64,000 bases of DNA from Paramecium sonneborni (lineage: Eukaryota; Ciliophora; Oligohymenophorea; Peniculida; Parameciidae), in the NCBI GenBank assembly GCA_905182985.1, contig CAJJDN010000097.1:331851-395850 (forward strand), read 5' to 3'. The position numbers were made by a program, and so were the translations under genes. This document shows, one piece after another, positions 25,966-40,093 of the stretch (position 1 is its first letter; each line of letters starts with the position of its first letter). The notes below the pieces were generated by a model. It made no database searches and had not been told where the DNA came from. It was given only the letters and a program-made list of their open reading frames with translations.

Positions 25966-26443
25966 ATGTTAAATAACAGAAATAAAAAGTTTAATGAAGA
26001 AACAGATTCAGAAATTTTTAATTAAAATAATTTCTATAATTAAGTAAAGAATTTATTATTTAGAAAAAAAGAGGTATTTCAAATAATACAATTAAGTACG
26101 GAATTATAAAAGGAAATTTAATTACAGTTTAGTGAAGAATTATACAAGTTGAAATTTATTTTTAATATTGATGTATGAAATTGAATTAGAATGATTTAAA
26201 ATATATTAGAGATTAAAAAAGAAGTGATTAAAAAGTATCAGAAATCAATCAAAAATTTAAAATATTAAAGAATAAAGAAAATCTTAAATAAAAGAGGAAT
26301 TATAAAAAATAACCTAAGATGATGTAAGTTTAGAATAATTAAAAGTGAATCAGATAAAATAATTGTTTATATAATTATAAATTTGTAATGAGTAGTAATT
26401 AAAAAAAATGATTTTAAGAGAGGAAATTCAGTTTAAGAATTGA
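25966..26443 (+). CDS. Coiled-coil-like fragments, unresolved
   Basis: Two open stretches in different frames: first MLNNRNKKFNEETDSEIFNQ to TGA at 26176-26178, then IRNQSKIQNIKEQRKSQIKEEL to ...LREEIQFKN and TGA at 26441-26443. Both are rich in K/E/Q/L and look like one coiled-coil protein, but no intron within the local size range joins them. Either a short pseudogene or a gene with an intron I failed to place. It faces the next gene tail-to-tail 33 bp away. Confidence 0.35.
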
Positions 26444-26476
26444 ATAATAAATTGATAGTAGTAAAAAATTAATTAA

Positions 26477-27619
26477 TCAATTGTATTATTAATATCTTAA
26501 GAGTTATTATTCTTTTTCTTATAAACTTCTAGACATAACTAATAAAAGATTTTAAAGATCTCTAATTTATGGATTATCTTTGTTATTCCTTTTATAATTT
26601 TCAAGTTCTCGATGTAATCTTTCAATTTCTAAATCTTTAATTTCTAAATAATCCATAGCTTCTTTTAATTCATCTTCTTTATTGTTAGTTTATTGCATGT
26701 GTAATTTAATTTCATCAATTTAATTGAGAACTTCGATTAATTACTAATCCTTAGTTTATAATTCATTAGTTAAATCTTTTAGTTTTTTTTAGGTTTATAA
26801 TAACTATTATTTAAGTAATGAATTATTGTGAGTTAATTCTTGAATTTCAAGTGTTAAGGTTTCATAACATTTAGTAGGTCTTTTTTAAGATCCAGTATTT
26901 TTTTTGTTTAGTTTTTATAATTCTTATTCATAAGTTCTATTCATGTTTTGAACCATTTGCAAATTGATATCTTTATTTTTCATTTAATCATTGAGACTTG
27001 ATAATTCACTTCTCTTTGATGTCAATTCTTTTTATGATTTTTATAATTATTTTTAATATTCTTTAACTTATTAGTCTTTCTTGATTAATAATGCTTCAGC
27101 TTCAGTTGATGTTTCTGTCAATATTTATATTTTATTTTTAAGAGTAGCCAATTCTATCATAACATCTTATTTAAAGGATGATTCATCAAGTTTTTTAAGA
27201 CCTTCAAACTTCTTTTCTAATTAATTATATCGTTATCTTTCTTGGAAATACATTTTTTCATAATGATCATAATCAGTTTATATGTTAATAGATTTCATTT
27301 CTTTATTATATTGTTAATTATTCTTCAATTCAAGAGCTAATTATTTTAATTCATATTTATATCTCTCAATAATCTAATAATAATAATAATAGCTAAATAC
27401 TTTAATTTCACCTTCTCTTAGATGATTAACTAATGTCATAATTTAATTAAGAATTGTGAGTATTTCAGAAGAGTTACATTCTTCTTCGTTTTCTAAAATA
27501 ACAGGTAATTGATTATCATCTGTTTCATCTGATAATTATTTGACTTCTTCCCAATATTCATTTTAATCTTATTTGAATTCTTCTAAACGTTAAAAGAGAA
27601 TTTGCAATTATTATTCCAT
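26477..27619 (-). CDS. Long coiled-coil protein, 380 aa
   Basis: An uninterrupted frame of 381 codons. Nearly the whole length is predicted coiled coil, with heptads such as ILTETSTEAEALLIKKDQQV, SLNDQMKNKDINLQMVQNMN, IEVLNQIDEIKLHMQQ and YLEIKDLEIERLHRELENYK. An acidic stretch lies at ~30-55 (LENEEE). No membrane or catalytic motif. Probably a structural, basal-body or cytoskeletal protein, but that is inference from shape only. Its start codon is 10 bp from the divergent gene at 27630/28908. Confidence 0.8.
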
Positions 27620-27629
27620 AAATTTATTT

Positions 27630-27899
27630 ATGGCTTAAAATTTTCATAGCAATCTTCCAAAAGAGTTCGAAGGATTTCTTCATGAAATAAAATCAGTAGT
27701 TTAAACAAGACAATAGACATTAAATGAAAGAATTCAAATGGCATAAAGAGATTGTATTGAAGGAAAAAAAGAATAAGACTTTTTAAAGTGTCAAACTAAA
27801 TTATCAAAGTAATTAGAGAAGAATGAAGCATTATTTTGTATTACCAAATGATTTATCAAAAGAGTTTAAGATGATATATTGGAGAGAGACATCAGTCTA
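27630..27899 (+). CDS. Small Cys-containing protein, truncated copy
   Basis: The first part of the gene that is complete at 28908-29277, cut by the N at 27900. Contig-overlap duplicate. Confidence 0.85.
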
Positions 27900-27900
27900 N

Positions 27901-28897
27901 CAATTTCTAAATCTTTAATTTCTAAATAATCCATAGCTTCTTTTAATTCATCTTCTTTATTGTTAGTTTATTGCATGTGTAATTTAATTTCATCAATTTA
28001 ATTGAGAACTTCGATTAATTACTAATCCTTAGTTTATAATTCATTAGTTAAATCTTTTAGTTTTTTTTAGGTTTATAATAACTATTATTTAAGTAATGAA
28101 TTATTGTGAGTTAATTCTTGAATTTCAAGTGTTAAGGTTTCATAACATTTAGTAGGTCTTTTTTAAGATCCAGTATTTTTTTTGTTTAGTTTTTATAATT
28201 CTTATTCATAAGTTCTATTCATGTTTTGAACCATTTGCAAATTGATATCTTTATTTTTCATTTAATCATTGAGACTTGATAATTCACTTCTCTTTGATGT
28301 CAATTCTTTTTATGATTTTTATAATTATTTTTAATATTCTTTAACTTATTAGTCTTTCTTGATTAATAATGCTTCAGCTTCAGTTGATGTTTCTGTCAAT
28401 ATTTATATTTTATTTTTAAGAGTAGCCAATTCTATCATAACATCTTATTTAAAGGATGATTCATCAAGTTTTTTAAGACCTTCAAACTTCTTTTCTAATT
28501 AATTATATCGTTATCTTTCTTGGAAATACATTTTTTCATAATGATCATAATCAGTTTATATGTTAATAGATTTCATTTCTTTATTATATTGTTAATTATT
28601 CTTCAATTCAAGAGCTAATTATTTTAATTCATATTTATATCTCTCAATAATCTAATAATAATAATAATAGCTAAATACTTTAATTTCACCTTCTCTTAGA
28701 TGATTAACTAATGTCATAATTTAATTAAGAATTGTGAGTATTTCAGAAGAGTTACATTCTTCTTCGTTTTCTAAAATAACAGGTAATTGATTATCATCTG
28801 TTTCATCTGATAATTATTTGACTTCTTCCCAATATTCATTTTAATCTTATTTGAATTCTTCTAAACGTTAAAAGAGAATTTGCAATTATTATTCCAT
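27901..28897 (-). CDS. Coiled-coil protein, duplicated 5' part
   Basis: Repeats the first ~332 codons of the coiled-coil gene at 26477-27619 (start at 28897, offset 1278), cut by the N at 27900. Contig-overlap duplicate. Confidence 0.88.
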
Positions 28898-28907
28898 AAA
28901 TTTATTT

Positions 28908-29277
28908 ATGGCTTAAAATTTTCATAGCAATCTTCCAAAAGAGTTCGAAGGATTTCTTCATGAAATAAAATCAGTAGTTTAAACAAGACAATAGACATTA
29001 AATGAAAGAATTCAAATGGCATAAAGAGATTGTATTGAAGGAAAAAAAGAATAAGACTTTTTAAAGTGTCAAACTAAATTATCAAAGTAATTAGAGAAGA
29101 ATGAAGCATTATTTTGTATTACCAAATGATTTATCAAAAGAGTTTAAGATGATATATTGGAGAGAGACATCAGTCTAATGTTTTAAGACTTAAGAATAAC
29201 TAGGATAAGGAACAAATTAATGTAAGGCAGATTCAAAGAAATTGTTAGAGACTATATTTGATTCATTTAAAATATGA
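28908..29277 (+). CDS. Small helical protein with paired cysteines, 114 aa
   Basis: Complete copy, with an intron at 29116-29140 (25 nt). The protein is helical and charged, with cysteine pairs in DCIEGKKEQDFLKCQ (C-x11-C) and QCFKTQEQLGQGTNQCK (C-x13-C). Such helix-hairpin spacing recalls small mitochondrial intermembrane-space proteins (twin CX9C or Tim-like), but the spacing is not standard, so this is only a suggestion. No signal peptide. It is divergent from the coiled-coil gene with 10 bp between start codons. Confidence 0.7.
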
Positions 29278-29360
29278 ATTTTATGGGTTTTAAGTTTAGA
29301 CTTAAATGTTATAATATTTGTTATACAAAATTATAAAATTAAGAATTAAGGTAATAACTA

Positions 29361-31079
29361 TCATTAATCATCTTCATCAATTCTAAATTTATTATCTTCA
29401 TTAGGATGAGGAGTTGCTTATCTTGTCCCATGAGATTCACTATTCACCTCACCTTAAAAGTTCTCATATTTTTTTATTTATTCTTTAAATTATATTAATT
29501 TAAATTAAGTTTTCTTTCGATAACATACAAAAATAACTACACTAAGAACAAAAGCTCCTCCTAATGCTATACAAATTATAACCAAAATATTTTATTAATA
29601 CGATAAATGATCTTCAATTATCTTAATCTATAATTTTGTTTCAAATTCACAAACTATTAAATCTTTACTTATAATCTCATCTTTATATTCATTCTTTTCA
29701 TTGCATTCACTCAAAGTAGCTTATACATCATAAACAAAAATCTTAATTATCAATTTAACAATTACCTAACCTATTAATTATTCATCATCAGTTATACAAT
29801 TTATTTAACCTTAAAAATTTTACCATTTATATAATACTATTTAATTAGTATCAACTCCAAATAACATATTCTTTGTTTGATTCTTGTACCAATTATGAAT
29901 TGTATCCCCTTTTTCTTCAATATTTACTTCATGAAATCCTAATAATACTGCATTTGATAATATGAAGGGATAATTATTAAATATTCTCTATAATATTTTA
30001 TATATTGATACAGTGAATATATTTGGTAATGAATGTCTTATTATATTATGAGTATCTACACCTTTTAAGATTGCATATTTATCATTAATATAAACTTTTT
30101 CAGCATTTATTTTAACTTTATGTTAACTCTCCAAAAACCAAACTCCTTTATCAAAGTTTATTTCAATATCAATGAATATAACATGTTTCTAAGGACGAAC
30201 CAAAATACTCAAACTTTAATCATTATTCTAATCTAATGATATTCCATATTCTATTGGAATATAAGATATATTCTAATTCTAATTAAATTATGTATCACTT
30301 GTTATTTAATATATATGAACTCCATCATTCTTTAAAAGATATAATATTTCACCATTCTCACCACCCAATGCAATATCAATAATAACTTATTTCTCTTCTA
30401 TTGTCTTTTAATAAATTATTGATTTATTATTTCTATCTATCTAGTAAACTACTAAACCTTTATTACTTGCCACATATAACTTACCCAAACTACTTAGAAC
30501 TTTATTAATTTCTATTTAAGTGATATTCTAAGCTACAACTGTGTTTGTTTCATCTAAAATTAGAACTAATTTTGCATAAAATAAAATTGTTAAATTAGTT
30601 TCAATACTATAAATTCCTGATTAATATATTTATGTCTGAAATATGTATTAATTTAACCCTATTGTATTTATAATATCCAAAGATATTAAATCAAATTCTA
30701 CATAATTATTCTATTCTGTAATTAATACTATTGAGGTTTTCTTGTTAATTGCTCCAAGAATTTAATCTGACAAATTTGTATACATATCCTAATCTTATTT
30801 TATTATTTGCTTTGACATATTTGTTGTTATTTAGATATAATCATGTGTCACTGTACATAAGGATGTTTTGTTATTTGAAGTTATTGTACTTTTCAGAATT
30901 GATCCATCTGGGTATTGAAATAACATTGCTTTTTCATTTATCTATAAATCGTAATGTTTTATTTCCTATGCTATTCCTAAAAATAATACAATACTTTGAT
31001 TCAATATTATTGCATTATCATTCAGTTTGTTAATTTGATTTCCTTATGCATTCACTATTCCTAATAACAATAAAATCAT
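29361..31079 (-). CDS. Type I membrane protein with large outside part, ~565-572 aa
   Basis: One frame from a signal peptide (MILLLLGIVNAQG) to a single transmembrane helix near residue ~500 (NILVIICIALGGAFVLSVVIFVCY), then a ~50-residue cytosolic tail (KKTQFKLIQFKEQIKKYENF...DEDDQ). The outer region is beta-rich, with several N-x-S/T sites (NKT, NMS, NLS, NLT, NIT, NQT), and could form a propeller (GKLYVASNKGLVVYQID, GEILYLLKNDGVHIYQI). A 24-nt GT...AG segment at 29742-29765 is in frame and stop-free, so intron or coding is open. I do not know the family. Confidence 0.75.
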
Positions 31080-31090
31080 TTTATATTATT

Positions 31091-31309
31091 ATGAAAACAA
31101 ACATAAATAATCTAAGCAAATAGAATGAATTCATTTTTGATCTACTAAGCATCTCAAATCTAATAAACTGAAATCAAAATATTTAACAAGAAACTAAAAT
31201 TATCAATACTGAAGATAGAATAGATAAATAGGATTTTAAAATATCAAATGAATTAAAATACAATCGAGCAAAAAGATATAAAACCTTCTTAGAGAGTTCC
31301 TTACTTTGA
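31091..31309 (+). CDS. Short ORF interrupted by one in-frame TGA
   Basis: Begins 11 bp from the divergent start at 31079: MKTNINNLSKQNEFIFDLL, then TGA at 31169-31171, and the same frame continues protein-like (NIQQETKIINTEDRIDKQDF, NRAKRYKTFLESSLL) to TGA at 31307-31309. The span from 31091 to the TGA contains no GT, so an intron cannot remove it. It could be two short chance frames, a sequencing error, a decayed gene or a recoded TGA. Confidence 0.3.
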
Positions 31310-31742
31310 ATAGTTTAATAAATCAATATCACTAATATCAAAATTTTCAAGAAAAATAAAATAGAGTTCTTCTATTTTATATATATATTATTTATATCTA
31401 TAACATTATTTATTCTACTCTACCCATAGATCTCTTCTTTAGAATATTTGAAATATTCATTTTAAAAGGGGAAAATCTTATTTCGATGTCATAGAAATAA
31501 TAAATTTTAAAGAAGATAAATTGATATAATTATAAAATAATTTGAGATATTTGAAATATTTATATGAGTTTTTTACATTTGATAATGACTATTTATAAGT
31601 GTAATGTTGAATAAATTTAAATTCTCTAGATAATTTTTTTAATAATTAGATGAAAAGTATAAAAAATAAAAGAAAAAATGACAAATTAAATATGTAATCG
31701 GTATATATATATTGTTAAATTATATTAAATATACTAAATTAC
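31310..31742. other. Intergenic, A+T-rich
   Basis: About 430 bp between the short ORF and the SRP68 stop. It contains AT-repeat runs (31377-31393, 31702-31713). No gene seen. Confidence 0.5.
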
Positions 31743-33565
31743 TCATTGTTTTTTAAAAATATTTAATTTCCCCCAGAATCCACCTTTTTTTGGTTCTTCT
31801 AATGTTGGATAAGTTAAGTATGAATGTGCCTATAAAATACATAAAGTTTAAATACAATATCTAATTAAATTGGTTTAGGTGGAATTGGTTACATTAATTA
31901 TACTAAATCAGCAGGTTTATAAGATAAGACATTTTCTAAAGTAATTTATTCAGGTGAATCTAATAATTCAAATAATGTTTTTTAATTTTATTTATCTTCA
32001 AGACCAATATCTTAAATTTCTTTTCCAATAATTTTGACTTATTCTTGTTATAATTTGAGACCATTTAATTTACTCTTATTTTAAATTTAAATGGATAATG
32101 GTATTAGCAATTTTAATAAAGAATGAGGTTCTAATTTATTTTCTACATATTTTCTATCAGCTATTCTTGATAAATCATCATGATATTTTAATAAACTATA
32201 AGCTTCTCTGTATTTTTCATTTGTGAAATAGAGACATCCAACAAAGAAACAACGTAGAGCCTTACAAAAGAATTCTTTTGCATCTAAAATTTTGAAAAGT
32301 GTAATATCTTTATTAAAACGTTCTTCATCCATAATTTATCTAAGAATTTATGAATAATTATCACAATATTTGATAATTTCTTATGGAGTTGTTAATTTAA
32401 GTTTTATAGCCTTTTTAGTTTATAAGTTTTAAAGATTATTAACTCCATCCTCTTTAATAAACTTTTCTGTGTATTATTTGATATGTAATTCATTTCTATC
32501 TAAAGTAGCTGATTATCTTTAATAATTAATGTATCCTAAAACTTTTAAATGTATATCTTTTTCTTATTCAGATGTTGATTAATCCTTATCCAATTTTACA
32601 TATTTAGATGCTTCATCATAAAGTGAAAATAAAGTTGTATATGAATCCAAATCACCAATTAATTTACTTTCTTAAATTTTAAGAATCAATTTAACCACTT
32701 TTTCATTCTTAATAGGTAATTTAGTATCTTAATATTCAATTTCAAAAACTCCTTATTATTAATTCAATTTAACTTATCGTTATTCTTCAAGCATTTCTTC
32801 AAATTTAGCAATCATAATAGGATCACTTTAATCTTTTAACATTTTAGTTAATTCATCAGCAGATAAAGTTGCCAATCTTTTAGCTTTTGCATTACAATAT
32901 CTAATTTGTTGATTTAATTATTCTAATCTCTCTTAATATATTCCTGAACTAAATTAATCACACACTTTTATAATTTATTCGTAAATAGTATAACATTTTG
33001 CAAATGATTCTAATGCTTTTTCCCATTTTTCAGTTTCAAAATGATACAATCCTTATAAATACCAATTATATGCTTCAGACTCTAAAGATGTTCTCTTTTC
33101 TGTTCTTTATTCACATATAGTTGATAATTCTTTTGAATATTAAACTGCTCTCTTAAATTTCTTTACCAAGTAAACCTTTACCTATCTTTTATTAATTTTC
33201 TTGTTGACTCCACTATTTATCAATTATTTCAATGTCATAGCATGTGCCCAATTCTTTTCTGCTTAATACAATAATACTTATAAAACACGTGGATCATTCT
33301 AATTTCAATATATTTTAAAGTACCTTAATCACATCTTAAATCACTTTCTTTTGAAATCTTTTTCCATGAGTAAATTACATTTGGTGTCTTAATTTGTTTA
33401 TTTTATTATAGCAATAAGTTCTGTATCTCTAATAATCTCCATGTTATAGTCCGTAATTTCTTTATGTTTCTCGTATTCTTTAAAATACTTGTTAAAATAA
33501 ATTGATAAGATACCATACAAAGAACCCAAATTTTATAATTATTCCTATTATTCTTCCTCTTCCAT
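31743..33565 (-). CDS. SRP68: Signal recognition particle subunit SRP68, 581 aa
   Basis: Three introns (31830-31855, 33299-33323, 33488-33513) give a whole number of codons. The N-terminal RNA-binding region reads NYGLQHGDYQRYRTYCYNKINKLR, the hallmark of SRP68, followed by KRFQKKVIQDVIKNDPRVL and QAEKNWAHAMTLKQ. The middle is a TPR-like helical repeat region (YNWYLQGLYHFETEKWEKAL, AKEFFCKALRCFFVGCLYF). The C-terminus AHSYLTYPTLEEPKKGGFWG matches the SRP72-binding tail. SRP68 binds 7SL RNA with SRP72 and helps deliver ribosomes to the ER, needed here for heavy trichocyst protein secretion. Confidence 0.95.
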
Positions 33566-33614
33566 TTATTACATTTTTAATTAAATATTAAGTTTACTAT
33601 ATTAAATTCACTAA

Positions 33615-34050
33615 TCATCTTAATATATTTATTTGAATTCTCTATAATCTCATTAAATTCAATCACCTATGTCCTCTAGGTTCTTTTATGAATTTAATTA
33701 ACCTTATAATCAGATTTTATATTATCGTATACTCTAATTGAATTAGAATTCCTAGGAAATTATATACTTGTTGCAACTTTTCAATCTGTTATAATCAATA
33801 TATTTTTATTCTTATCTTTTCAGCCTGTAATTCTCTTTCAACTCCTTACAAAGAAATTTAAGATCTTAAATCTATATTTAAATATCATATTTTAAACTTC
33901 ATTTATTAATTCTTCTTACTTTATTTCAAGAATTTCTTATTATTATTTTATATGCATATTTTGTTAATTCTCTTTATAATTCATATTAATTTAACTTTCT
34001 CTTGAAACACATATAAATCTAATATATTATTTAGTTATATTTAAAATCAT
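33615..34050 (-). CDS. Small coiled-coil protein, ~95-116 aa
   Basis: Built from introns 33642-33666 (25 nt), 33734-33767 (34 nt, longest used here) and 33872-33897 (26 nt); the total is a whole number of codons. The start may be 34050 or 33984. Sequence: NYKENQQNMHIKQQQEILEI, then DLKFLCKELKENYRLKRQEQ, then DNIKSDYKVNQIHKRTQR and a short tail. Helical and polar, no known domain. It ends 49 bp before the SRP68 start, on the same strand. The exon joins are inferred only from frame, so details may be wrong. Confidence 0.5.
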
Positions 34051-34157
34051 CTAATTTATATGAGTTACCACATAATTGCTTTCTTAGATTGGATAACTTT
34101 CAAACTGAATCCATCATTAAAGTATTAGATTTCAATATTAAAAAATAAAAAAAATAA

Positions 34158-35737
34158 TCAATTTTATTAAGCTTTCCAAGGTTTGACAAAGAATTATGAT
34201 TTTCTCTTATATTGTAGAAATAATAAAACAGTTATTATTACCATGAAGAATATACTTCCATAAAAACATGCCTTCACAAGTGGTTCTGTATTTAAATATG
34301 AATGCTCTGCAAATGATATCACTTCTTTCACAGCCTATGATCTTAAATTATTAAAAATACTATCGTAATTCCTTCATCTGTAAAACAATTATATTTTTTA
34401 TATTCATGAAATATTCTATTCTAACCGTCTATTCCTTTTAAACCATCAGCTTATGTATAATAGATTATACCCAAAGCCATATTACTCATACATAAAATAA
34501 AGGTTATTATCAATTAATATTCAATATGTTAAAATTTTGTAAAATCTATACTGATGAAAGACACATTTCTGAGTAAATAAAACAAAAATGAAGTTATTAA
34601 TAAAACTGTTGTTAAGATTAATGAAATTTTACTCACATAACGACTGTAAGAATTAATAATTTCTCCCTGTAATCTCATATTTTTAATACTATTTGGATCT
34701 ACAATATTACATTCTGGATTTGTTGAATTTATTGTAATTCTACTAATTAATTATAAGGTATAAGTATCGATGCTATCAATATAATCTAAAAAATAGGGTA
34801 TGCTTTAAAAATTGGTAAAATCATTATCATCATAAACATTTAATTAATAATCTGAATCAATTATTTTTGAGTAATTATATGTGTTTCCATATTTATCACA
34901 TCCTTTTTCTGGTACAATTGCTAAGGGATAATATTTACCACTTTAAAACTGAGGTTATACTTTAGAATTAAAACACATAGAGTTTGGATGAACACCAGGA
35001 ACAATTTGAAAATTGATTAATGGTGTAGAACCGTTACGATACTTATTGAAATATTTTGACCCAATTTTAATCTATTTTGCAGTTTGTGTTTGTGTTTCAA
35101 TTAAATCTGTAAGTGGACATTTAGAATTAGATGATGAAATGCAAATTCCAGCCGGACATTTATAATAATTAGATGGACATTCTTAATTACCAACCCATTT
35201 CCATTATTTAGCAAATTCAACGCATAACATATTACCCTTCCAATATTAGAATTATTATTTTTTATAATAAGGAACACTCTGACAATCAGATTTGAAATGA
35301 GTAAAACAATAGGATCTATCTTTTAATTCCCCATTTGAACACAGACAACCTTTTTAAAATATGATTTTTTACCTGAATTGACCCCTTCCCAAGTACCAAT
35401 AGTTGTAATTTCAAATCCATTTGGACAACTCTAATAATGTCTATGAAGTCGATTTATTTGGATTGTATTTTAAATATCAAGTATTGGAGATGAAGCTAGG
35501 TTTTCTTAGAGTGTTTTTAATGTGGCAGAAGCACTGGCTGGATTTTTTTAAGGTTTTTATTGATGGTAAACTTGAATCATAAGAATAAGAATGAATGTGG
35601 CATATATAATTGGTATTACAAATATTGGAAGTGAGAATGGACTAGGCTCATCATTTAATATTTCTGATTAAACATCTATATAATTTTTAGTTTTTTTTTA
35701 CTTTATTGACTATCATTAGAAAGGTTGTCACTATTTT
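34158..35737 (-). CDS. Cys-rich multi-pass membrane protein, 3' copy
   Basis: With 36860-36911 of the other copy this gives a 518-aa protein (whole codons after introns of 26, 23 and 26 nt; here 34335-34360, 35350-35372 and 35676-35701). A first helix (IFVIPIIYATFILILMIQVY) precedes a Cys-rich outside region (GCLCSNGELKDRSYCF, DCQSVPYYK, ECPSNYYKCPAGICIS, KCPLTDLIE). Three more helices follow (ISLILTTVLLITSFLFYLL, LIITFILCMSNMALGIIYY, FFMVIITVLLFLQY). Six or more paired cysteines suggest disulfides. I do not recognise the family. It is cut at its 5' end by the N at 35738. Confidence 0.75.
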
Positions 35738-36859
35738 NATTAATGAAATTTTACTCACATAACGACTGTAAGAATTAATAATTTCTCCCTGTAATCTCAT
35801 ATTTTTAATACTATTTGGATCTACAATATTACATTCTGGATTTGTTGAATTTATTGTAATTCTACTAATTAATTATAAGGTATAAGTATCGATGCTATCA
35901 ATATAATCTAAAAAATAGGGTATGCTTTAAAAATTGGTAAAATCATTATCATCATAAACATTTAATTAATAATCTGAATCAATTATTTTTGAGTAATTAT
36001 ATGTGTTTCCATATTTATCACATCCTTTTTCTGGTACAATTGCTAAGGGATAATATTTACCACTTTAAAACTGAGGTTATACTTTAGAATTAAAACACAT
36101 AGAGTTTGGATGAACACCAGGAACAATTTGAAAATTGATTAATGGTGTAGAACCGTTACGATACTTATTGAAATATTTTGACCCAATTTTAATCTATTTT
36201 GCAGTTTGTGTTTGTGTTTCAATTAAATCTGTAAGTGGACATTTAGAATTAGATGATGAAATGCAAATTCCAGCCGGACATTTATAATAATTAGATGGAC
36301 ATTCTTAATTACCAACCCATTTCCATTATTTAGCAAATTCAACGCATAACATATTACCCTTCCAATATTAGAATTATTATTTTTTATAATAAGGAACACT
36401 CTGACAATCAGATTTGAAATGAGTAAAACAATAGGATCTATCTTTTAATTCCCCATTTGAACACAGACAACCTTTTTAAAATATGATTTTTTACCTGAAT
36501 TGACCCCTTCCCAAGTACCAATAGTTGTAATTTCAAATCCATTTGGACAACTCTAATAATGTCTATGAAGTCGATTTATTTGGATTGTATTTTAAATATC
36601 AAGTATTGGAGATGAAGCTAGGTTTTCTTAGAGTGTTTTTAATGTGGCAGAAGCACTGGCTGGATTTTTTTAAGGTTTTTATTGATGGTAAACTTGAATC
36701 ATAAGAATAAGAATGAATGTGGCATATATAATTGGTATTACAAATATTGGAAGTGAGAATGGACTAGGCTCATCATTTAATATTTCTGATTAAACATCTA
36801 TATAATTTTTAGTTTTTTTTTACTTTATTGACTATCATTAGAAAGGTTGTCACTATTTT
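34617..36859. repeat. Direct duplicate D around the N at 35738
   Basis: 34617-35737 and 35739-36859, constant offset 1122, no indel seen. Confidence 0.93.
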
Positions 36860-36911
36860 CTTGCCAATCTTATTTGTGAAAATGTAAGGATCTGCGAATT
36901 GATAATTTCAT
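35739..36911 (-). CDS. Cys-rich membrane protein, 5' copy
   Basis: Contains the real start (ATG at 36911, MKLSIRRSLHFHKQDWQENS), intron 36798-36823 (26 nt) and intron 36472-36494 (23 nt). Cut by the N at 35738; otherwise the same as 34617-35737. Confidence 0.78.
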
Positions 36912-37130
36912 CTTTTATTAATATGATATGTAAAACTTAATCAAGTATTTAAAGAAGTATTGAATAAGAATAATAATCAATTTAAAATATTTGAATATTT
37001 ATAATCTATACACAATATATGCTCATTTATGACATTTTCTAACTCATAACCCAAAACTACATATAAACCTATGTTTGAATATCATCTAAATAACAAATGT
37101 TTAACGTTATCTATTTAATTAATAAATTAA

Positions 37131-39055
<1,925 letters not shown>

Positions 39056-39100
39056 ATCAATTAATTCATAATATATATTTATATTATTAAAATAATACAT

Positions 39101-39950
39101 TCACAATAACAAAATTAAAAGCAAAATTAAAAATGCAATAAAAGCACAAAATAACATGCACCATAGTTTCTTTTTTCCTGATTTTTATTATTCCTAAGTT
39201 TTAGTTAATTATTCTTATGTTTTGATCACATTCTCTTTTGTGTTTGTAACATTGGTTTCTATCACATCAAAATAAGTATCTTAATGTTCTATTTCTAAAG
39301 CTAAATCTTAAACTATTTTATTGATTGTTTGTGTTTTATATTAGATTTAATCTATTTCTTCTTAATTTTATTTAATTATTTAATTATGCCATTCTATGTG
39401 GTCAAATTGTTCAAATGTTTAGATATCCATCATTTACAACTATTAATTATTATTAAGACTTTATTAGTTATTTGAAGGATTGTTCAAAGTAAAATTTTGT
39501 ACATCTTGTTTTGATGTCATTTTCATCATTCTTTCAATATCCTATAAAACTTCCTTCAAAGATTCACGTCCACAATCATTAATCATATTTTTATATAACT
39601 GTTGATGTCTTTAAAAATGACTAGTATACAAATCTCTTAATTTCTTAGTTTTATTTCTTTGCTCAACTCCTCTCGAAGACTTTGAGTTATTGTTTACAAT
39701 ACTTGCTCCAATTTAATGATATTGTCTTTTATATTCAAATGTTCTAATTAAATTGCTTTTAATTATAGAAACATTTGATGGACATTGTGTTATTCAATTT
39801 CTGATTCTCCGGATACTTATAATTCGTCAACACTTTATTAGTAGCCTAAGAGTTATGTTTTAACACTCTAAGATTAATAAGTTAAAGTACCTCATATAAT
39901 TAATCAAAAGAGATGTTATTGTTCAATAATGATGTATGAAGATGACTCAT
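39101..39950 (-). CDS. Syntaxin-like Qa-SNARE, 267 aa
   Basis: Introns 39680-39702 and 39868-39890 (23 nt each) restore the frame. The N-terminal helical part (SFDQLYESVKTQLLGYQQSV...LQLKAIQLEHLNIKDNIIKL) resembles a syntaxin Habc bundle. The SNARE motif is IIKQNQEEIDQIQYKTQTIN to KIVQDLALEIEHQDTYFDVIETN, with Gln at the expected zero-layer position. A basic juxtamembrane segment (GKKKLW) and a C-terminal anchor (CMLFCAFIAFLILLLILLL) follow with no tail. It drives membrane fusion as the target-membrane SNARE; which compartment cannot be told. Trichocyst exocytosis is one possible setting. Confidence 0.85.
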
Positions 39951-40093
39951 TTAATTAAATATTTAATCAATCACACCATTACATTCTTTTCCCGTTGACC
40001 CATAATCCTTTCCTCTTTCCTTACTAAGTATTAGTATATTCTCCAATTCCATGCTATTTCCCATACTCCCATTAACCAGAATATAATCGAGAA

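Larger units (their letters stand above)
26623..29177. repeat. Direct duplicate C around the N at 27900
   Basis: 26623-27899 and 27901-29177, constant offset 1278, no indel seen. Confidence 0.93.
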
